64,000 nucleotides of DNA from the NCBI RefSeq assembly GCF_029961765.1, contig NZ_CP124681.1:930001-994000 (forward strand), in the 5' to 3' direction. Every line of letters begins with the position of its first letter. The first letter of the stretch is position 1. Shown one piece after another: positions 58,949-64,000 of this stretch. A program made the translations under genes and the position numbers. The stretch is from Nocardioides sp. QY071 (GTDB lineage Bacteria > Actinomycetota > Actinomycetes > Propionibacteriales > Nocardioidaceae). The notes beneath the pieces were generated by a model. It worked only from the letters and a program-made list of their open reading frames with translations, was not told the origin of the DNA and did not search any database.

Positions 58949-59575
58949 TCAGGCCCCGCTGAGAACGGCCACCGAGTAGAGGTCGTCGACCGGGCGCAGG
59001 TCGTAACCACCGAACCGGTGCTGCACGACCAGCCCGGCGGCGGCGACGTCGGCCAGGAACTCCTCCGGCGCATAGACGCGCGCGGTCGAGGGTCCCTGCT
59101 GCAGGTGGAAGCCGACCAGGATCCGTCCGCCCGGCGCGAGCAGTGAGCCCAGCCGGCGGAGCACGGCGACCTCGGTGTCCTCGGCGACGAAGGTGAGCAC
59201 GTTGCCGACACAGACGACGAGGTCGTAGGCGAGGGGAGCGCCGGCGGCGGCGAGTGCCTCGGGGGTGAGGGCGAGGATCTCCAGGGGCACGACCGGCAGG
59301 TCCGGGAAGGTACGACGCGACTGGGCCACGAGCGCCGGGTCGGGCTCGGCGGCGGTGACGTCGTGCCCGAGGGAGAGCAGGTGGGCGCCGATGCGGCCCA
59401 TGCCGGAGCCGGCGTCGAGGATGGTCGCACCGCGCTCGACGAGGGTGTCGGCCAGGCGGGCCTCGCCGACCACGTCGGCGCCGTCGGCGATCAGCTCGGC
59501 GAACCGCTCGCCGTACCCCACCGTCTTCGCGCCGCCCAGCGCCCACCGGGTGGGCGGCAGGGGAGCCTCAGTCAT
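58949..59575 (-). CDS. class I SAM-dependent methyltransferase
   Basis: The 208-residue protein has motif I ILDAGSGMGRIG near residue 53, motif II TAAEPDPALV, and LVVCVGNVLTFV, the usual Rossmann methyltransferase blocks. LAPGGRILVGFHLQQG is the post-III region. The substrate is unknown. The ATG at 59575 overlaps the DUF2530 gene by 8 bp on the same strand. Confidence 0.9.
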   Translation of the reverse strand: MTEAPLPPTRWALGGAKTVGYGERFAELIADGADVVGEARLADTLVERGATILDAGSGMGRIGAHLLSLGHDVTAAEPDPALVAQSRRTFPDLPVVPLEILALTPEALAAAGAPLAYDLVVCVGNVLTFVAEDTEVAVLRRLGSLLAPGGRILVGFHLQQGPSTARVYAPEEFLADVAAAGLVVQHRFGGYDLRPVDDLYSVAVLSGA

Positions 59576-59861
59576 CGGCGTCGAGGTCCCGCTCGGCGCG
59601 GACCTGGCGGCGGCGCTTGCAGTACTCCGAGCCGAGCAGGCCCAGGCCCACGCCGGTCAGGCACATCCACAGCAGCCAGGTGCGCCCGTCCTCCTCGAGG
59701 CGGCCGTAGAACGGCAGCAGGCCGACGAAGGCGACGAGGAACAGCACGGTGCCGACCTGGACGGTCCGGACGCCGTCGACGTCGAGCGGCTCGACGGGGG
59801 CGATCAGGTAGGTCCGGTTGCCGAACTCGTGCTGGGTCGGCTGGTCGTCACGGAGCTCCAC
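59568..59861 (-). CDS. DUF2530 small membrane protein
   Basis: The 97-residue protein has two hydrophobic helices (VGTVLFLVAFVGLLPFYG; WLLWMCLTGVGLGLLGSEYC) and a basic tail (KRRRQVRAERD), the actinobacterial DUF2530 pattern. Its function is unknown. It overlaps the methyltransferase gene, so both are likely co-expressed, and is divergent from the MarR gene. Confidence 0.82.
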   Translation of the reverse strand: MELRDDQPTQHEFGNRTYLIAPVEPLDVDGVRTVQVGTVLFLVAFVGLLPFYGRLEEDGRTWLLWMCLTGVGLGLLGSEYCKRRRQVRAERDLDADD

Positions 59862-59888
59862 GCCAAGAACTCTACTCCGCGAGGAATG

Positions 59889-59903
59889 ATTACCGAAGGT
59901 AAT
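59889..59903. promoter_or_regulatory. palindromic operator ahead of the marR-MFS pair
   Basis: ATTACC-GAA-GGTAAT is a perfect 6-bp inverted repeat just upstream of the -10 candidate TATGCT. It would place a MarR dimer over the promoter and also faces the divergent DUF2530 gene. Confidence 0.65.
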
Positions 59904-59907
59904 GACT

Positions 59908-59913
59908 TATGCT
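59908..59913 (+). promoter_or_regulatory. candidate -10 element of a leaderless marR transcript
   Basis: TATGCT ends six bases before the ATG at 59920, with no ribosome-binding site between. Confidence 0.55.
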
Positions 59914-59919
59914 AACGAC

Positions 59920-60375
59920 ATGCCGACTCTGGAGAAGCACGTGCGCAGCAACGCGGGGCTCGCGACCGAGCTCCGGTTCGCCGTCATGCGCCTACGCCGC
60001 CGGCTCGCCCGCGAGCGGCACCCCGACAACGACCTCAGCGTGTCGTCGATGGCGGTGCTCTACGCCCTCAACCGTCACGGCGACCTCGCGGTCGGCGCGC
60101 TCGCCGCGCGCGAGCAGGTGCAGCCCCCGAGCATGACCCGCACCGTGACCGCGCTGGCCGACGCCGGCCTGGTCGAGCGGTGCGCCCACCCGAGCGACGG
60201 ACGACAGGTGGTCGTCCGGATCACCGACGACGGCCGCGCGGTCGTCGCCGCCGACCTCACCCGCCGTGACCGCTGGCTCTCGCGCCGCCTCGAGGACCTG
60301 AGCGCCGAGGATCGCGACGTGCTGCGCCGCGCGGCCCCCATCCTGCAGCGCCTCGCCGAGGCCGAGACCGACTGA
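59920..60375 (+). CDS. MarR-family regulator of the adjacent MFS gene
   Basis: The 151-residue protein has LSVSSMAVLYALNRHGDLAVGALAAREQVQPPSMTRTVTALADAGLVERCAHPSDGRQ, a MarR winged helix. It ends DVLRRAAPILQRLAEAETD. It sits just before an MFS exporter gene in the same frame, a layout typical of drug-efflux repressors. The ATG is preceded by a -10 candidate rather than a ribosome-binding site. An in-frame ATG at 59902 lies inside the operator and is unlikely. Confidence 0.9.
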   Translation: MPTLEKHVRSNAGLATELRFAVMRLRRRLARERHPDNDLSVSSMAVLYALNRHGDLAVGALAAREQVQPPSMTRTVTALADAGLVERCAHPSDGRQVVVRITDDGRAVVAADLTRRDRWLSRRLEDLSAEDRDVLRRAAPILQRLAEAETD

Positions 60376-60390
60376 CCCGAAGGAGATCCC

Positions 60391-61662
60391 ACGAGCCCCC
60401 GATTCCGCTCCCTGTCCCACCCCAACTACCGGCTCTACTTCGCCGGCAGCCTCGTCTCCAACGTCGGGACGTGGATGCAGCGCGTCGCGCAGGACTGGCT
60501 GGTCCTGACCATCCCCGGCAACGGCGGCGCCGCGCTCGGCATCACGACCGGCCTCCAGTTCCTGCCGGTGCTGCTGCTCTCGCCGTACGCCGGGGTGGTG
60601 GCCGACCGCATCTCCAAGCGCGTCCTGCTCCAGGTGACGCAGGCGATGATGGCCCTCGCCTCGCTCGCGCTCGGCCTGATCGCGGTGCTCGGTGTCGCCC
60701 AGACCTGGCACGTCTACGTCATCGCGTTCGTCTTCGGCATCGGCGCGGCGTTCGACGCCCCCGCCCGGCAGGCCTTCGTCTCCGAGATGGTCGGCGCCGA
60801 CGACGTGACCAACGCCGTGAGCCTCAACTCCGCCGCGTTCAACGCCGCCCGGCTGATCGGGCCCGGCCTGGCCGGTCTGCTGATCGGCTTCGGCGGGGGT
60901 GGGATGCGCGCCACCGGCTGGGTCATCCTCGCCAACGCGCTGTCCTACCTGGCCGTGATCGCCCAGCTGCGCCGGATGGACACCGCGGCCCTCCACTCGC
61001 CGCGCCCCGCCGCCCGCACACCCGGGATGCTGCGCGAGGGTGTCGCCTACGTGCGCAGCCAGCCGAAGATGCTGATGATCCTCGTGCTCGTCTTCTTCAT
61101 CGGCACCTTCGGGATGAACTTCCAGATCACCTCGGCGCTGATGGCCACCGAGGTCTTCGACAAGGGTGCCAAGGAGTACGGCGTGCTCGGCTCGGTGCTC
61201 GCGATCGGCTCGCTCACCGGCGCGCTGGTAGCCGCCGGTCGCTCCCAGGTGCGGGTGCGGCTGCTGATGGGGGCGGCCGTCGCGTTCGGAGTGCTCGAGA
61301 TCGCGGCCGGCCTGGCGCCGACGTACCTCACCTTCGTGCTGCTGTGCCCCCTCCTCGGCTTCTCGGTGATCACCGTCCTCAACTCGTGCAACGCGCTGCT
61401 GCAGACCGAGTCCGCGCCGGCGCTGCGCGGACGGGTGATGGCGATCTACATGACCATCGTGATGGGCGGCACGCCCCTCGGCTCGCCGGTCATCGGATGG
61501 ATCGGCGAGCAGTTCGGAGCCCGGTGGACCCTGGTCGTCGGCGGGGCCCTGGTGCTGGCCGGCGTCGGGCTCGCGGTCGCCGTACGCCGGGCGGCCGTGA
61601 CACGCCTCCAGCCGACCTCGGGCTCGACCCCCGTCGTGGCTCCTGCGATGCTTCGGCCGTGA
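60391..61662 (+). CDS. MFS exporter with apparent ACG start codon
   Basis: The expected N-terminus of this exporter family (SLSHPNYRLYFAGSLVSNVGTWMQRVAQDWLVL) is encoded from 60391, but no ATG, GTG or TTG lies between the marR stop and the Met at 60475. AAGGAG sits at good distance before ACG at 60391, which is therefore the best start. CTG at 60409 is a weaker option. The rest is a 12-helix MFS with VLLQVTQAMMALASLAL and APALRGRVMAIYMTIVMGG. The 423-residue protein is probably a drug or metabolite exporter controlled by the upstream MarR. Confidence 0.82.
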   Translation, partial: TSPRFRSLSHPNYRLYFAGSLVSNVGTWMQRVAQDWLVLTIPGNGGAALGITTGLQFLPVLLLSPYAGVVADRISKRVLLQVTQAMMALASLALGLIAVLGVAQTWHVYVIAFVFGIGAAFDAPARQAFVSEMVGADDVTNAVSLNSAAFNAARLIGPGLAGLLIGFGGGGMRATGWVILANALSYLAVIAQLRRMDTAALHSPRPAARTPGMLREGVAYVRSQPKMLMILVLVFFIGTFGMNFQITSALMATEVFDKGAKEYGVLGSVLAIGSLTGALVAAGRSQVRVRLLMGAAVAFGVLEIAAGLAPTYLTFVLLCPLLGFSVITVLNSCNALLQTESAPALRGRVMAIYMTIVMGGTPLGSPVIGWIGEQFGARWTLVVGGALVLAGVGLAVAVRRAAVTRLQPTSGSTPVVAPAMLRP

Positions 61663-63116
61663 ACTCGGCCGAATTCCTCGCTCCCGCGAACCCGATCGAC
61701 CGCTTCTTCCGCATCTCCGAGCGGGGCTCCAGCCTCGGCCAGGAGCTCCGCGGAGGCGTGGTCACGTTCTTCACGATGGCCTACATCGTGGTGCTGAACC
61801 CGCTGATCCTCGGGTTCGCGACCGACATCGACGGCAAGTACCTCGGCGGCGGCAGCGCCCCGAACCTCGCCGCGATCGCCGCGGGTACGGCGCTGGTGGC
61901 TGGCGTGCTCACCATCTTGATGGGCGTCGTCGCCAACTACCCGCTCGCGCTGGCCACGGGCCTGGGCCTCAACGCCTTCCTCGCGTTCGCGGTCGCCAGC
62001 CAGATGACCTGGGCCGACGCGATGGGCCTGGTCGTGATCGAGGGCGTCCTGATCCTGGTCCTCGTCCTCACCGGCTTCCGTACGGCGGTCTTCCGGGCTG
62101 TCCCCGCGCAGCTCAAGGTCGCCATCTCGGTCGGCATCGGCCTGTTCATCGCCCTGATCGGCTTCGTCGACGCCGGCGTCGTCAAGCGGATCCCCGACGC
62201 CGCCAAGACGACCGTCCCGGTCCAGCTCGGCGCCGACGGCAGCCTGAGCGGGTGGCCGGTCCTGGTCTTCGTGGTCGGGCTGCTGCTGATGCTGGCCCTG
62301 TGGGTGCGCAAGGTGCGCGGCGCGATCCTGATCTCGATCGTCGTGATGACCGGGGTCGCGGTGATCGTCGAGGCCATCGGCGACCTCGGTACGTCGGCCG
62401 AGAAGGCCGGCGGCTGGGCACTCACCGTCCCCGCCTGGACCGGTGACTTCCACGCACCCGACTTCGGCACCCTGGGCGAGTTCAACCTGCTCGGCTCATG
62501 GGACAAGGTCGGCGTGGTCACCGTCCTGCTGCTCGTGTTCTCGCTGATGCTCGCCGACTTCTTCGACACCATGGGCACGATGACCGCCATCGGCGCGGAG
62601 GCCAACCTGCTCGACGAGGAGGGCATGCCGCCCCACGCCGACCGGATCCTGGTGGTCGACTCGGTCGCCGCGATCGCGGGCGGCGCGGCCGGCGTCTCCT
62701 CGAACACGTCGTACATCGAGTCGGCCTCGGGCGTCGGCGAGGGCGCGCGCACCGGGCTGGCATCGGTGGTCACCGGCCTGCTCTTCCTGGTGACCATCTT
62801 CGCCTCGCCGCTGGTCGCGATGATCCCGTCCGAGGCGGCGGTCCCCGCGCTGATCCTGGTCGGCTTCTTGATGATGCAGCAGATCACCGGCATCGCCTGG
62901 GACGACGTCGAGATCGCGATCCCGGCCTTCCTGACCATCGTCCTGATGCCGTTCACGTACTCGATCTCGGTCGGCATCGGCGCCGGATTCGTGTCCTACG
63001 CGTTCCTCAAGGTGGTCCGCGGCAAGGCTCGCGAGCTGCACCCGCTGCTGTGGGTCGTGGCCGGTCTGTTCGTCGTCTACTTCGCGATCGACCCGATCAC
63101 CCGCTGGCTGACCTGA
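61659..63116 (+). CDS. NCS2-family purine permease (AzgA/PbuG-like)
   Basis: The 485-residue protein starts FFRISERGSSLGQELRGGVVTFFTMAYIVVLNP, the opening of hypoxanthine/guanine permeases. It has VANYPLALATGLGLNAFLAF, DFFDTMGTMTAIG and GVSSNTSYIESASGVGEGARTGLASVVTG, the substrate-binding core. It imports purine bases with protons. The GTG start overlaps the MFS stop by 4 bp, so the two genes may be co-transcribed, although their functions differ. Confidence 0.92.
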   Translation: MNSAEFLAPANPIDRFFRISERGSSLGQELRGGVVTFFTMAYIVVLNPLILGFATDIDGKYLGGGSAPNLAAIAAGTALVAGVLTILMGVVANYPLALATGLGLNAFLAFAVASQMTWADAMGLVVIEGVLILVLVLTGFRTAVFRAVPAQLKVAISVGIGLFIALIGFVDAGVVKRIPDAAKTTVPVQLGADGSLSGWPVLVFVVGLLLMLALWVRKVRGAILISIVVMTGVAVIVEAIGDLGTSAEKAGGWALTVPAWTGDFHAPDFGTLGEFNLLGSWDKVGVVTVLLLVFSLMLADFFDTMGTMTAIGAEANLLDEEGMPPHADRILVVDSVAAIAGGAAGVSSNTSYIESASGVGEGARTGLASVVTGLLFLVTIFASPLVAMIPSEAAVPALILVGFLMMQQITGIAWDDVEIAIPAFLTIVLMPFTYSISVGIGAGFVSYAFLKVVRGKARELHPLLWVVAGLFVVYFAIDPITRWLT

Positions 63117-63159
63117 GCACCGACTCCGGGAGCGGCCGCTCAGGCGTGCGGTCCGCATT

Positions 63160-63189
63160 TTGACCCGCCTTCGGGGCGGCCGGTAATCT
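63160..63189 (+). promoter_or_regulatory. promoter of the str operon (rpsL)
   Basis: TTGACC (63160-63165), an 18-bp spacer and TAATCT (63184-63189) make a good housekeeping promoter. It lies 155 bp before rpsL, giving a long leader with GC-rich inverted segments. The 227-bp gap shows no gene. Confidence 0.6.
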
Positions 63190-63343
63190 CGAATCTCGTG
63201 TCTGGGGCCACCCGGCACGTCGAGCATGCCCTCAGTCCCCGCCTTCACCGGCGCGGCCCACGGGGGAGCACTCCGCATCAACGCTTCACTCCGAGCCCGG
63301 CACCGTGCCGAGCCGTGATCTCAAACCGAAAGGGAACCACCAG

Positions 63344-63718
63344 GTGCCCACCATCAATCAGTTGGTCCGCAAGGGCCGCCAGGACAAGGTGTCGAAGACC
63401 AAGACGCCTGCCCTGAAGGGTTCGCCCCAGCGTCGCGGTGTGTGCACCCGCGTCTACACCACCACCCCCAAGAAGCCGAACTCCGCCCTCCGGAAGGTCG
63501 CCCGCGTGCGCCTGTCCAGCGGCGTCGAGGTCACCGCCTACATCCCGGGTGAGGGTCACAACCTGCAGGAGCACTCGATCGTGCTCGTCCGCGGCGGTCG
63601 TGTGAAGGACCTGCCCGGTGTTCGCTACAAGGTCATCCGCGGCGCCCTGGACACCCAGGCCGTGAAGAACCGTAAGCAGGCTCGCAGCCGCTACGGCGCC
63701 AAGAAGGAGAAGAGCTGA
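63344..63718 (+). CDS. rpsL: 30S ribosomal protein S12
   Basis: S12 lies at the decoding centre and sets accuracy. The 124-residue length is standard. [23 protein letters not shown], then [19 protein letters not shown] and [16 protein letters not shown] are the invariant parts. The residues tied to streptomycin response (K in TPKKPNS; K in RVKDLPG) are the wild-type lysines. The GTG start follows AAAGGGA, and its stop directly abuts rpsG. Confidence 0.98.
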   Translation: MPTINQLVRKGRQDKVSKTKTPALKGSPQRRGVCTRVYTTTPKKPNSALRKVARVRLSSGVEVTAYIPGEGHNLQEHSIVLVRGGRVKDLPGVRYKVIRGALDTQAVKNRKQARSRYGAKKEKS

Positions 63719-63719
63719 C

Positions 63720-64000
63720 ATGCCGCGCAAGGGCCCCGCGCCGAAGCGCCCGATCGACGTCGACCCGGTCTACGGTTCGCAGCTGGTGACCCAGCTGGTG
63801 TCGAAGGTGCTCCAGGACGGCAAGAAGCAGGTCGCTCAGCGGATCGTCTACTCCGCTCTCGAGGGCACCCGCGAGAAGACGGGCGTCGACCCGGTCATCA
63901 CCCTCAAGCGTGCGCTCGACAACGTGCGCCCCGCGCTCGAGGTCAAGTCCCGCCGTGTCGGTGGCGCGACCTACCAGGTCCCGATCGAGGTCAAGGGCAA
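63720..64000 (+). CDS. rpsG: 30S ribosomal protein S7 (3' end cut by window)
   Basis: The ATG at 63720 overlaps the end region of rpsL (TGACATG). The visible 93 codons, [19 protein letters not shown], then [41 protein letters not shown], are the N-terminal half of S7, which nucleates assembly of the 30S head. The rest, and presumably fusA and tuf, lie beyond the window. Confidence 0.97.
   Translation, partial: MPRKGPAPKRPIDVDPVYGSQLVTQLVSKVLQDGKKQVAQRIVYSALEGTREKTGVDPVITLKRALDNVRPALEVKSRRVGGATYQVPIEVKG

Noticed and set aside
59902..59919. Upstream ATG of the marR gene at 59902
   Set aside because: It falls inside the palindromic operator and upstream of the -10 hexamer.
63190..63343. A riboswitch in the rpsL leader
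   Set aside because: I see GC-rich inverted segments but no recognised aptamer pattern.

Overview
The window is very GC-rich, densely packed actinobacterial DNA. The best guess is a Nocardioidaceae-like soil bacterium, close to Nocardioides. This rests on several actinobacterial families (LppU-like, DUF5999, DUF2530, DUF3027, a mycothiol-dependent isomerase-like pair), a mycobacterial-type CysQ, an XPB-type helicase, and a ben/cat/pca layout that resembles Corynebacterium and Rhodococcus. It is chromosomal: glmU-prs, rplY-pth, lon and the start of the str ribosomal operon (rpsL-rpsG, cut by the right edge) are housekeeping loci. The only intact insertion sequence is one IS30-family element.

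Layout. 1-6.8 kb: end of a phosphoesterase gene, an LppU-like membrane protein, a tRNA-like locus with a duplicated 5' half, small stress or hypothetical genes, and an ABC exporter-two-component operon (2818-6768). 6.8-9.3 kb: glmU-prs, followed by a 356-bp repeat-rich gap. 9.7-13.2 kb: an AAA ATPase and two mirrored MarR/mycothiol-isomerase-like divergons. 13.4-17.5 kb: rplY, pth, cysQ, a membrane protein, a VOC protein and alkB. 17.57-18.68 kb: IS30 element. 18.7-25.4 kb: GntR regulator, a WXG-like gene pair, an HD hydrolase, rtcB, a frameshifted GNAT gene, trpB2 and chorismate mutase.

25.6-43.8 kb is the metabolic centre, a near-complete benzoate-to-central-metabolism island. One arm reads leftward: a LysR gene and catB-catA-catC-pcaD. 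The other reads rightward: benA-benB, a fused benC-FCD-benD gene, a LuxR-type benR candidate, benK and benE. A further unit adds an OhrR-like regulator, a second LysR and pcaF-pcaI-pcaJ. Together they encode uptake of benzoate, dihydroxylation, dehydrogenation to catechol, ortho ring cleavage, and the beta-ketoadipate steps to succinyl-CoA and acetyl-CoA.

43.8-64 kb: small hypotheticals, a Uma2-family protein, lon, an XPB-like helicase with a large partner gene, a PP2C-FHA-RDD/FHA phospho-signalling operon, a cold-shock protein, MFS transporters, DUF3027, a methyltransferase, MarR-MFS, a purine permease and rpsL-rpsG.

Main unusual points: (1) an 827-codon BenC-FCD-BenD triple fusion; (2) an 11-bp motif placed exactly 70 bp before both benA and benK, a candidate operator for BenR, whose P-loop lacks the usual Lys; (3) four inverted-repeat-bounded elements of two families (two of 196 bp, two of 167-168 bp), all exactly at convergent gene junctions, three of them supplying the stop codon of the minus-strand gene; (4) a shared geometry of -10 hexamer and start codon that predicts leaderless mRNAs; (5) an MFS gene whose best start codon is ACG; (6) a GNAT gene broken by one extra base; (7) a tRNA-like gene with a duplicated 5' half.
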